64,000 bases of DNA from Triglochin maritima (lineage: Eukaryota; Streptophyta; Magnoliopsida; Alismatales; Juncaginaceae), in contig OY821770.1 in the NCBI GenBank assembly GCA_963682175.1, positions 13,050,501 to 13,114,500 of the forward strand, in the 5' to 3' direction. Positions 25,212 through 36,482 of the stretch are shown here, piece after piece. Each line of letters begins with the position of its first letter. Position 1 is the first letter of the stretch. Position numbers and translations under genes: made by a program. The notes below the pieces were generated by a model. It saw only the letters and a program-made list of their open reading frames with translations. It made no database searches and was not told the DNA's origin.

Positions 25212-27148
25212 GAGGTCCTTAAATGATATCTTGGGTGAAAGACTCACTTTCAATTCTCTTGGTGTGTTAGGCAAGCATAACAAGGTTTTTGACCTCGTTC
25301 GGACACATCAGTTTGTTGGTTAGATAGTTTCAATTGATGATCATGATTTTAATACCACAATAGAGGAAATTCTTCTTCCGTTTTGCAATTGTTACCAAAC
25401 TCTTGAGAGGTTTGAGCTCTTTCAATTTGATGCATTTGCGTATAATTCATGAACCTCTCCCGATATCTGGTGCACTTTGTAAAGGTAGGTCATACGTGAT
25501 TATTTTGGTCATATGTGGTATCATGTTGTCATTCTATGTACATTGATCCACTGTAGGGTTCCATTCACTGACCATTGACAAAGGAAGATGGGATAATCTT
25601 TTTGTTTATTGTTATATTTAAAAAAACGATGATTGTCATGGGTCTCATTCCTTGAGTATTTGGCTCATTTGTTAACATATTTGTATTCTCTTATTAAGTA
25701 TCTCACAAGTTTTGGAGAATTCAGGTTTTTGTTCATCAACATAACCATGAACTTTTTGTGTGCTTCATATTGGTGATATATTTTCTTATTAATGCATAAA
25801 TTTATGCAGTATCATACTCACATTCATCGAAAATAATGCATGAAGTTTGACTTTGAAAGACGGTTCTTTGAAATAATGCATAGAGTTTGACTTTGAAAGA
25901 TTTTGTTTTACGTTTGTACATAGTCGAGTTTTTTTCTTTATTTTGTTTTTGTTTGTACGTTTATGGTTATGATAATGTAGGACATTTTACATTGATATAT
26001 CTTGCTATTACATGATCCTTAGGTGTCTTGTCTTCTTTTGCTTGTCCAGTGCAATAATTTTTCGATTTCTTTCAAAACCATCATTTATTTGCGAAAGAAT
26101 ATGTTTTATGGGTTTGTGTATGTTTAGCATTTGCAAAACCGTTGAGAGGCAAAGTAAAAAGAGAAGCTCCCAGAATTGACTTGAACATGATGCATTAAAA
26201 TATCTAGCGTATTGAATTTAGGTCCTATATCTAATCATAAGGATGCACATCAGTTTTCTCTCTTGGGAGAGTTAACATAGGGTTTTCAATACTCAAACAA
26301 ATAAAAAAGTTCACCCTGAACCTAGTGAGTATCCTTATTTTAAAGGAATCGTGCATGTTAGTGTAAGGAAGTTTGTTGATTCAGGGACCCTTAAACTCTT
26401 TTAGTGAGACTTTTAGTATAAAGGTTTTGGTTCATCTGTAGGGTAAGAAATAATGAAGTAATGCGTTATCTCTTCTCACACGGCTCCTACCACTCGGGAA
26501 AGTAAGTCCAAGGGAGACTTAATACCTAGTGCTTTTGAGTCATCCGACTTGGGATGCACCGGTCGAACTCCTGTTACACAGGTGGTAGGGATCGCCCTAT
26601 CTGGATATTTGAGGGAGGATATACGTTGTAATGTAAGTCCTCACAGGTAATGATGCACAAAACATGATCGCGGGAGAACCAACACACTAACAAGAGTAGT
26701 TTGAGATTTTTAAAATAATCCTAGTTATAAGAACCATAATAGCTATATACAATGTATCATTTTAGGATATTAAGGTTGTTTATGTCTTTCACTTAAGTCC
26801 TTAATTAATTTGTACAAATGGTTCCCTAGGTTAGTGTGTGGATGGAAAATACAATGTAGAGTCGCCCTATAAGATTACCGTGTCCAATGATTGACAAAAC
26901 TGGTCCATGGAGTCGTGTTATTAGGTTAAATAATGCATCAATGTTCAGATTTTGTCGGTATATCTATTGAAAATGCCCATGAGACAGCACTCCTCATCCT
27001 TAGAAACAAAGGGTTTTAGCAGCTTATTGCACGTGCTAACTGTAACTGTGATTCTTACGAAAGTGAGTTAAGATTTCTCATTTTGTATGTTTTCATTTTT
27101 CCCTTTTTTGTTTTGCTCAGTACTAGCAAAAAATAAGTATGGTGTATT
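25212..27148 (+). mobile_element. Element C, part 2 (ORF 3' end plus non-coding internal region)
   Basis: Continuation of the relic at 13925-14948: GAGGTCCTTAAATGATATCTTGGG corresponds to the element B sequence right after GAGGGTATTAG. Coding similarity ends near 25470. The rest matches the long non-coding region of B read in reverse (GTATTTGGCTC..., CATCAACATAACCATGAAC, GCAAAACCGTTGAGAGGCAAAGTAAA). Ends in a weak purine tract (AAAAAATAAGTATGGTGTATT) before the LTR. An imperfect tandem duplication of about 41 bp lies at 25826-25905. Confidence 0.75.
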
Positions 27149-27290
27149 TGATTAATAGCATATGAGATAGTGCATTCATGTTATATATCATTTATTTTAT
27201 GTCATATTTGTGTTATTCAGGTTTGTGCTGCATATATTTCATGTTTTAGGTAATAAGAAGATAAAGGAAACAAAAATCACCCAAATGCAA
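27149..27290 (+). repeat. Element C 3' LTR, truncated start
   Basis: Begins TGATTAATAGCATATGAGAT and aligns with the reversed end of the solo LTR at 57994 (TGATTAGTAGCATATCATGC), continuing to AGGTAATAAGAAGA. Similarity stops near 27290, where a GTCGACCG-type sequence takes over. Confidence 0.6.
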
Positions 27291-27299
27291 GATTTTTTT

Positions 27300-27512
27300 T
27301 TTAATTTGGAAGCTTTCTGGATTGTTTGAAGAACGGTTGTCCGAAACTAAGAGTTGACTTAGCCAAATTTAAGTTTCGGTTGATAGAACAAAGCTCGGAT
27401 AATCGATCACCAACTTCCAGTAACTTTTGTTAATTTCCTCTAATTTAATTTTGGTAGAGCAAATTTGGTTCGGTTGGTCGATCCAAAACAACAGTAAGGA
27501 TTTAATCGATAT
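27300..27512 (-). repeat. Diverged U3 fragment of the 27570-29238 LTR family
   Basis: Blocks such as GATCACCAACTTCCAGTAACTTTTGTTAA and AACAACAGTAAGG align with 28260-28365 of the solo LTR (TTCACCAACTTCCAGTAACTTTTTCCTAA, GGACAGTAAAGAA). No termini seen. Confidence 0.5.
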
Positions 27513-27513
27513 A

Positions 27514-29918
27514 AAAAGGAATGTGTATTCTAAAAGTATTCTTTTATATGTCTTTTATTATGAATTGAATGTAAGTTAATCGGTCACTAATCTAGAGGGG
27601 GGTGAATACATTATCTCCTAATTTTCTTAAACAATTGCACAATTAAAGTAATAAGGGAAAGAATGCAAACCACAAGATGACTCCGGAGATTTATAGAGGT
27701 TCGATCACACCACCGTGATCTAGTCCTCTCCTCAAGTTCCGATCGATCCTCTGATCCCTACTCGAGAATTCACTATTACCTTCGTTCCGGGTCGAAGATA
27801 AATCCTCTTACAATCGGAGCCTTGCGAACACCCTCACCTTGCTCGGATCTCCTCTCACAACCCGAGAGGGTGCTTCCTCAAAGCTTTACAATACAATGGA
27901 AATTGAATGTGGTTGTTGAACTCTAACTTGAATGCACTCAAGGATATGATTTAAGCTTGGAGTGAATTTAGTGGAAGTATGAGAGTTGGTGGAGCTTTGA
28001 AGGCTTGAAGATTGAGAGCACAAGAGTAGGATTGATTTTTGGCAAGAGTTGTAGTGAAGGTGTCTCTTAAGTGAAGCTTATATAGCCTTCAAAACAAATA
28101 GAGCCGTTATGGTAAGTTGGTGAGAATTGGACCAAAAGAAAACAAGATGTTACTTAAGCTCGGGCAGAAATCGAGACAGATTCGATCGACCGTTATCCAA
28201 ACGGTAGTCCGAAGAAGTTGTCTGAATTAGGAACTCGGTTGACCGATTATAGGTCGGATAACCGTTCACCAACTTCCAGTAACTTTTTCCTAATATTGGC
28301 TAATTAACTTTGGTTGACCGAGACCACTTCGGTGCACCGTTCCAAATGGACAGTAAAGAATTGGTGCGACTTGGTGATCATGTTTGGTAGACCATGACAA
28401 GTTCGGTTGACCGATACATGTACGGGTTTTCAGCTGACATTGAGTGAGAAATTGGTTTATCGATAACGGTCGAAATAGTACGTGGGAAAATAGTCGTTAT
28501 GTTTTGATAGAAAACAACACTTTGGTAATCCGAAGCATTATCGGTACACCGGTATGGAAGTTTCAAAGGTGTGGCTAAACGACAAAATATATGTCTGGTG
28601 GAGTTAGTTTGTGCCACGTGGGCCAATAAGATGAAGTCGTTTAGGTCAAAAGACACGAGAGAGTTCGGATGACCGATCCATCTTCGGAATACTGAATAGA
28701 GATGTCCAGAGAAATTTCGAAGCTACTAGGAATAAGGAAACGGTCGACCGGGTAAGGTTTGGTACACCGAAACAAGGATTCCAGGAGATCAAGTTTTTAC
28801 TGACTCTAAGGAGACGGTTGACCGGATAAGGTTCGGTACACCGAAACAAGGGTTCCAGGAGATCAAGTGGTTACTGGCTCTATAGGGAACGGTTCACCGA
28901 GAGACACTTGGTTATCCGTAGGGAACTAGGTTCGGTAGACCGACAAGGATACGATCGACCGAGACAGATGGGTTAATTGTTTTGTGCATCAAGTGTACAT
29001 TTGATCATATAACTCAAATAAATGGAAAATTACATATGAAGTCCTTGAGCTTTGATTACAAGTCTTGAGCCTTGATCTTGAAGTTGATTAATCCCTTGGT
29101 TTGATCACCTACATTGTTAGAAATACACAATATCTATGCAATTTGACAATATGATATGTGTGATGTTGTAATTGAAGTTATGCATAATATTAGTTTGTTA
29201 ATCATCAAAATTAAGATTAAAGGGCCAAAAAGCCAACATTGAATGTATAAACATTTTGTTCCTTGATTAATGTATTCGTCTTTTAGAAGAGTTAAGAAAG
29301 AGAGTTTTGGTCATTAACCGTAGAGCTCTAAAAGATCATGCTTTGCATAAATCAAGAGTAATTCACAATCATGGTGATTAACATGTAACATTAATTACCA
29401 AGATAAAATTGTCATGTTTGTTAAATGATATTGTAGCTCTACAAATATTTTGACAACATGGGTATATGTAATAGAAAATATTTTCTTTCATATATTAAAT
29501 AGACCTAATCAATGATACATTATGAATTTGTGTTTATATCATTAATGTTTTCATTTTGTCTTTAAATCGTAAGATATTAAACTTATGTATTTTCACATAA
29601 GAAGCGTATGATTTGATTATTATCAAAAACTATCAATGAGTATGGTGATAAATGTATTAGTTGGTTATACATGACTTATGCTAGAAAAGATCATATGTCA
29701 AAAGATTATCATTACATATCTTGACTTGAGTTATGATATTGCTGGGCTCCTTGATAAAGGAAAATTATAATATGCACAATGCAACTTCTGTATAGTTACA
29801 TATTTATAATTAGTTTGAGAGATCAAGAAATGAATATATAATACAAAGATGATGCATTTCTACTTTCTTTAATATTCTTAATATCATAAGGCAAGAGCTA
29901 GACACAAGTACAACTACT
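27514..29918 (+). mobile_element. Second Copia LTR, plus strand, truncated and split by a solo LTR
   Basis: The 5' end (AAGGAATGTGTATTCTAAAAG..TTTTATATGTC) and 29239-29918 are an inverted copy of 24715-25206 plus 15880-16140. Shared blocks include TGTATTCGTCTTTTAGAAGAG, TTAACCGTAGAGCTCTAAAA and ATTATCAAAAACTATCAATGAG. It stops inside U3 near 29918, so TATA and R are missing. With the solo LTR at 14949 it forms an inverted pair. Confidence 0.7.
27570..29238 (-). mobile_element. Solo LTR (Copia-like) with GTCGACCG-type array
   Basis: 1669 bp with TG...CA ends (minus strand starts TGTTGGCTTTTTGGCCCTTT, a common Copia LTR start) and TSD TTGAA at 27565-27569 and 29239-29243. TATA box on minus GGCTATATAAGC near 28076-28087. 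Upstream of it (28180-28960) are many exact and decayed copies of GGTCGACCG, such as GGTTGACCG, GGTACACCG and GGATAACCG, often beside ACTTCCAG. The other end carries CTAGAGGGGGGTGAATACAT, a sequence often seen in plant Copia LTRs. Confidence 0.8.
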
Positions 29919-29929
29919 GATATGATCAG

Positions 29930-30250
29930 TTTGGTCGTCGGTTAGGGTTTTGGTCGTCCGAACTGGACGTGGACAGAATCCTAGTGCTTAAATTTAGATT
30001 TGATCTTATGGACTCAATAAATGAAAAATTACAAGTCTTTGACCAAAGTTTTGTTATTATCTTGAGTCTTTGTCACAATGCTTATTCTCTTGATATTTTG
30101 ATCAACCTATTAAGATGATTTGCACACATACAAGTATATGCAATGCATGTAATCATGTTTGTCCACTTTTATTGACTAAATTGATTGATTAACATTAATT
30201 TGATTAATCATCAAAATCAACATAGATTAAGGTTTAAAAGGTAACAATCT
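29930..30250 (-). mobile_element. Old relic of the same solo-LTR family
   Basis: On minus, CCTTTTAAACCTTAATCTATGTTGATTTTGATGATTAATC resembles the start of the 27570-29238 LTR, and GGTCGTCGGTTAGGG...GGTCGTCCG (29942-29972) looks like decayed motif copies. No termini. Confidence 0.4.
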
Positions 30251-32150
30251 TTTTTTATAATGATGACAAACATATATCTTAATACTTAATATTAAATTTA
30301 ATTCTCCATATTTCTTTATCATTTCTCCCCCTTCATATACGTGAATTGTGCATGTATGAACCAATTTAAGCTCAATCTTTTATCAAAAATGTCTCAAACA
30401 ACTATGTTCAAGTAAAAAATAATTTATTAGAATACAAATAAGCTTAACTTGTCCATTAAATCGTTTTTCCTCAGTGTAATCGAGTTTTTGTGTCTAATTG
30501 AGTCATTTTATGTCATTTCAATTCTTTATAAATTATCATAACCACCCAAAGCAACCCCAAAATAGAATTTTGTGTTTAATCTTATCGTTTCATGTCGCGT
30601 CAAAAATTGATCATAAATCATATTTTTTGTTTTTTGGCAAAAGATCTCACTATGTTGTGTTTCTTTTCCAATTCCAGTATTCCTTATGGAATCTACGATT
30701 TTACTTAAATTTCATTCAAACACTATATAGTACGTACAAAAATACATGATTTCAATTGGACGTCAACTTGAAAAAAGTATTTGGAAATAAAAAATACCCA
30801 AAACCTTTAATTTAGCAAATAGGGTCATAGCAAATTGCTAAGTTTGGAATACTATTAAGGGTGTGTTAGGTGTTGGCCCTAACAAAAATGCACATGCAGA
30901 TGCAAATGCATACCCATTTCAGTAATCAAATGTTATCTAGACTCAAGTATGAGTTCGTTTGGGACTCCTAGTTTTTGAGTCTGGGATTCTCAAAAACTGC
31001 TTTTGAAATATAGATAATTTTTTGAACGGTTCAAAGTTTTTAAAATGCAAGTTTCATTTTTATGTTTAAGTTGTTAGAGTTTGAGATTTTTTGCGTGTTT
31101 CATGTACCATTGTAGATGTCAAACACTAGTATAAGTTGTTTCAGATATATTTTTAAAATTTGATGTCTCATTTAATGAAAATAATGACCATCTATTAATG
31201 TTATATGTGATTAATTTTTTATCTTTCAACCCAAGCCAATTTAGAAATCTTTCTCAATATAATTTTTAAATTTAATTAATTTAATATAGTTCATCTTAAT
31301 CGTGTCATTATACATGTTATTTTTCTAAACGTTAAAATAAAAAAACACATACTTATATTACTGCAAATAAAGAAGCTACAACACATCGAAAAATACTAGG
31401 ATTGAGAGGGACAACATCGACACGCAATCTACAAATACAAGATCACATTAAAAGACATGTACTCTTATTCTAGCACAACTCTCATTTGTATTTATATTAT
31501 TATTATTATTATTATTATCATAAATATAATGATTCTTGATCCTTCTAAAAAATGCTATAACAGATTAACAAGTTCTCTTCAGAAAAAATACATCATTTTG
31601 AAAAAAAATATTAAAAAAATATTCAGAAAATGTAATTAAAAGTAATACATGTTGCGATTTGGTGACTCAAACATTTATAGAATTTGATGAACATTGTGAT
31701 GTAATTATATTTGTAGAGAAATCAACTCATATATGAAAATTTTGACTTATGGATCTAATTTTATTACGTTGGGATAAGAACATCCAAAAAATTGGGTCTC
31801 ATGAAAAGTTGGGTGAGAATATATTCTCAAATCAAACAAAAATACATAGTAATATCTGGCTTCAACCGTAGATTCTCAAACGCCATAACACTGTTGAGAA
31901 CCAAAAGTTAAGTCTCGATGATTGGTAAAAATCAAATGTAGCTTTTTAAGTGTTCCAAACGGACCCTATAAGAACGATAGTTAGGCAACAATGGCTGAAT
32001 TAAATTATAACTATACAATTTTGTGTTCTAATAATCTCATTAAATAAAATTACAAGAAAAAAATGTAACAAATATGATCACATTGCCATATACCAGTTCC
32101 ACCATGAGGCCATCAACAAACTTCCACTAACCTATAGAAGAAGAAAAAAC
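30251..32150. other. Intergenic, AT-rich, no gene seen
   Basis: No supported coding sequence. It contains an (ATT)n microsatellite (31496-31518) and inward-facing TTCGTTTGGGACTC / GGTCCGTTTGGAACAC-like ends (30953, 31968) hinting at an old MITE. Frames of 60-83 codons are AT-rich chance frames. Confidence 0.55.
31496..31518 (+). repeat. (ATT)n microsatellite
   Basis: Uninterrupted ATT repeat of about 23 bp. Confidence 0.9.
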
Positions 32151-32175
32151 ATGGGAAGGAAGTGGAAATGATATA

Positions 32176-35100
32176 TCAAAGCAGTTGCCATTCATCCTCA
32201 CTTTGGTGAATGTCAGAGTAACTCGAGACATTCCCACTTCCATTGTCGTGAGATTCACTAGAAGTGTTACCTGGATCATCAGCCTGATGGTTTTTCTTCG
32301 GTGTTTGCTGGGAGCGATCAACAGTAAAGAGAGGAGCTCCATTTGATTTCTCAGCAAGCTTGGAGGCGCGGGAGCAAAAATCATCAAAATCATCTATAAA
32401 CAAGAGAAAATTGACGTTTCCAGTTCAAGTGTCTGCAAGTAAAGGCTGAATATAACAGGATGATAGAAGATTATAGTTGCTCACCTTTATCTCGACAATA
32501 GAAACCTATGGCCAAAGAAGGGTCAATTTGTTCAAGTGGCAAACTTTTCATGGTGCTACAGATGGAAACAGAAGAACAAGGACAAAATCAGGAGAATGAT
32601 CGAGTAAAATACTAAAGAGAGTGACGTCGAAATAAATGTGGAACACACCTGCAATTAGGGGTGCACATGGGTCGGGTTGGGTCGGGTTTGGGCCTCAACC
32701 CGACCCAACCCGAAATTTTCGGGTTGGGAAAAAATCCAACCCGAACCCGAACCCGAACCGGTTCGGGTTCAACCCAACCCGACCCGAAATTTTCGGGTTG
32801 GGTCGGGTTGGGTCGGGTTGAACCCGAATTTGGAAATTTTTGGGTTGGGTTGGGTTGAATCGGGGTTATTTTCGGGTTGGGTCGGGTTTATTTTCGGGTT
32901 GGGTCGGGTTGGGTCGGGTTGGATCGGGTTTATTTGGGAAAAAATAAAAAAAAAAATAAAAAAAAATAAAAAAAAAATAAAAATCGGGTTCGGGTTGGGT
33001 TGGGTCAACCCGACCCCCTCAACCCGAACCCGACCCGAAAATTCGGGTTTTTGATTTTCCCAACCCGACCCGACCCGAACCCCTCCTCAACCCGACCCAA
33101 CCCGACCCGACCAGTCGGGTTCGGGTTGGGTTTCGGGTTGAACCCAACCCATGTGCACCCCTACCTGCAATGATAAGAAGATGTATCTGCCTCTAGATTA
33201 TACCCTGAAATGTTAATAACCTGACAGCAAAGAATATGTTACTAAATTAGTAAATGCTATATCTCAAAAAATATCTGATGAAATGCTCTGCAGAAATGAT
33301 GGTCAACTGTGAAAATAATCCACAAAATCTAACTGGGAATTTCGTGCTTGTTGATTTAGGACATTGTATGTCCAGAAAATAAACCATTCTTTTGCAGATG
33401 CATGTCACCCATCCATATTATCATATAGAAGTGGAACAAAATTAGTTCTCTCTAAGTATCTAAAAGATGGATATAGGTGTGTTTTTCTCCCAATATACTA
33501 TATATCATCGTGACTTTTTGTCTACTAGTATTAACATGACACAAAATTGTAGGTGTTGAAAATAGAAGAACCCCAAATCTTTGGGAGAATGATAAAACAA
33601 ACAATGGATAAAATAGTCAGGTAGACAAACCACTGAACAAAATTTCTACAAATCATTTGATGATGTTACTTATAAGCTCTTTTAAAAAAATTAAAGGTTA
33701 TGAAAAAAATCTAACAAAGTTATAAAGGCTAAATAAGTAGTTGAATGCCTTATAAAGAAATTGAAATGTATTAGTGATGGTATAACATAACAAATGAGTT
33801 AATCAGCAAATTCAAAAGAATGTTGGATGAACAGAAAACAAAGATTTAGAGATGACTAATGTTAACAGAAAGTAAAAGAACACACTTGAGGAAATTTTAG
33901 TGAATAATAAGGGTTTATTTTAGGAATATATTTTGAATTTTAAAAAATGATATTCTTCACCTTTATTTATTTAAATATAAAAGATAGAATGCAGCGTGAG
34001 GATGGAAGGAAAATAGAGAAAGGAGTATGTTTAGATGGATAAGTGAAAAAAATCTGACAAATTTCAAAATGCATTAATAATAATGAAACACTACGAAAAA
34101 TCAATTAGTTCTGATTGAAAATGAGAGAGCACTACTAAGGGGTCTATTATCATTCAAATGATCTATGAATAAGATAAAAGATGACAATGTGTATCCAAAC
34201 AATTATAGATAGTCAATATCCATTTTCCGATAGTATCTCTATTTATTTGACAACATTTAGACTCGATAGTACCTGTTGGACTTCATGAGGATCCAGGTAC
34301 AATGCCTTATCATCCTGCACACCAACAATATAGGTTGATGCACCAGGCTTCCCACCTAAAATTCCAAGACTTTGAGGAAAGGTGAACGTCGCCCACAAAA
34401 GAGGAATATACCTGGCAAGCAAAACAACTATAAGAATGTTATGTAGTAGTCTTATGACCATGAAATGTAGTGCTCTTATTATGCATTGATGAAGACATGA
34501 GTAAACCATACTAGGCATATTGAATCACGATATATAGAATATCAAATCATAACTTTTCTTCACGGCAGCAAAATGCATTATATTTTTCTGATTCTTATCC
34601 ATCGACACGCTTATTAAGGTCTACTATATAGGATATAGGTTAAAGGAAGAAAAAAAGTGGCCCTTTAAGGGATATCTTTCATGACATTAAAGCAAAATTG
34701 CTACTCAGTTAACTTCACAACTGCCCATGTAGAGATATAGTTAATAAAAGTGCTCATCTTACCATCTCATTGAATGTTTCCTTACTAACAAAATAGTTGA
34801 CCCTGTTCAATTTGGTTGCACAAGTACATAGGGCCTGATTTGTATTAACAAGTGTGAATTCACTTTATTATGGTAAACATAAAGAGAACTCCGGGAACAG
34901 TACATTGTTTTTTTATTTTATCTACTCTACTACCCCCAACCCCATTTTAAATCCCAACCTCCCAAACATTAGAATGTAACACCAAACAGTAGATTGTTTA
35001 GTGTTACTTCAATAACAAAATACTTTTTGTATGAATGTAATAATATGCAATTACCAGTTCACAATGTAGTATCACTGGAATAGATGAGACTAAACAACAA

Positions 35101-36482
35101 ATTAAAATGTATATAAACAAATGACATACATGTTTTATATTGATGAGCAAGATGCTTGAAAAGTCGAAAACAAGAAGCAGCAATTCCACGTTAGGTTTTT
35201 ATTTACCTAGGATTAATTTTGTCAAGGCCAAGAACCAAAGGAACCAATAATAGCATTGGAGACCAGTTCGGTTCCCCATTATTAGAGGCAAGAGAGAGTA
35301 TACAAGCTACATCCACATGGACAACTGGTGCTCCACCTCTTTCCCCGTTTTCATCTCCAGAAATTATATGTACAGTCAGAGGAAAACATTGCTTTTTCGG
35401 GGCAGTATCAGAACTCTCCTCATTGGAGTTACTAAGAACCTCCCAAGAACGACACATAGCATATGGACCTACCCAACAGCCAGCTGCTAGACCATAACCC
35501 TTCCCAGCAAGAAGAAGATTGTGGATTGAATACGCAGAATCCTTGGAGTCACCAAAATGGTGCAGAAGTTCAATATATTTAGGATCATATGGCTGCATTG
35601 AGAAGAATTGATCGACGTGATGAATGAAAATGACACTTTAAGATGCCAGTTTATATTGAAAAGTAAAAAACAAAAACAAAAACAATTTTCATCGAGTCTA
35701 CAATTGATAAGACTTCCATAACTGGCATAGCACAGAATATACCTTTTGTGTATTCCTCCACGGTCTTCCGAGATAATGAAAGATCAATGCCTAAACATAA
35801 CCATAAAAAGTGTTATTCAAAATAAGTGTGCAATGCAGAGCAACAACGTATATAAAGGAAATTTAAATAACCTGTGCCACAAGCATTTGACTGCTTCTGA
35901 TCATACAACCCCAGTTAACATCACTGGTGAACTTTGAGTCACCGATGGCAGCAAAGCCTGCGAATTGATATACGAATTCACAAAAATTGCATATTGTAAT
36001 GATGCATTGAGAAAATCCTTAGACTAACCTTTTCGATATGTTATCCAAATTTTTGTTGTAAAATCCTCTTGGAATGCTGACAAACTGTTTTTGAGATTCT
36101 CATCATTAGGTGGCTCTTCAGGTGACACTTTGTAGCATGCACCCAGGAGCCATATCTCACTAGTCGAACTGGATACATCCATCTTTCCATTCCCAAGCAT
36201 GCGCTCCTGGAGCCATCTCATTAACCCACCATTCATGGCTTTTCTTATGCTTGTGATCCACCAATAGTTTTTAGCTTTTACTTCCTTTTTTGCAGGAGAT
36301 GCACTTGAAGTTGTGTTGAAAACAGAGAATCTGGTAGTGAATAACCAAGAGGAAGCTTTTGGAGTCTTTGTCTGACTAGAATCTTGTTCAGGAATACAAG
36401 ATGCTGAGCCCACCTGATTGGAACCACCAGATGAGCATCTGGGAGTCGATTTTGGCTCATCTCCCTCCGAAAATCCTGACAT
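32176..36482 (-). CDS. ATG4: Cysteine protease ATG4
   Basis: ATG4 cleaves the C-terminus of ATG8 to expose glycine for lipidation and later releases ATG8 from phosphatidylethanolamine, in the cytosol during autophagy. Eight coding exons read by eye with GT-AG borders and matching phase: 36482-36029, 35957-35872, 35790-35743, 35592-35207, 34411-34273, 33220-33165, 32555-32485, 32393-32176; 1458 nt, 485 aa (Arabidopsis ATG4a/b about 467-477). Catalytic triad visible: Cys169 in [11 protein letters not shown], Asp365 and His367 in LDPHEVQQ. Other hallmarks: [60 protein letters not shown]. The acidic C-terminus ends DEWQLL, a W-x-x-L that could be an ATG8-interacting motif (inference). Start chosen because it gives a family-like N-terminus; a TAG just before it could be a 5' UTR splice acceptor. 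The exon 6 donor now partly comes from a MITE. No broken codons seen. Confidence 0.95.
32656..33163. mobile_element. hAT-type MITE with GGGTCGGGTT repeats, in ATG4
   Basis: 508 bp, terminal inverted repeats TAGGGGTGCACATGGGT, perfect 8-bp TSD CCTGCAAT (32648-32655 and 33164-33171), as made by hAT transposases. The interior is runs of GGGTTGGGTCGGGTT on the left and their complement on the right around an A-rich centre (32938-32983), so it can fold into a long hairpin. No coding capacity; the repeat-derived frames are artefacts. Confidence 0.9.

Noticed and set aside
30953..31968. Possible 1-kb MITE with GTTTGGAAC-like ends
   Set aside because: Only about 10 of 15 terminal bases match and no TSD was found; kept as a remark in the intergenic entry.
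32636..33054. Open frames of 61-125 codons across 32636-33054, rich in Gly/Pro/Asn
   Set aside because: They are translations of the GGGTTCGGGT repeats of the MITE in the ATG4 intron, open in many frames at once.
32656..33163. Interstitial telomere repeat
   Set aside because: The units are GGGTCGGGTT/GGGTTC, not TTTAGGG, and the block has hAT-type TIRs and TSD.
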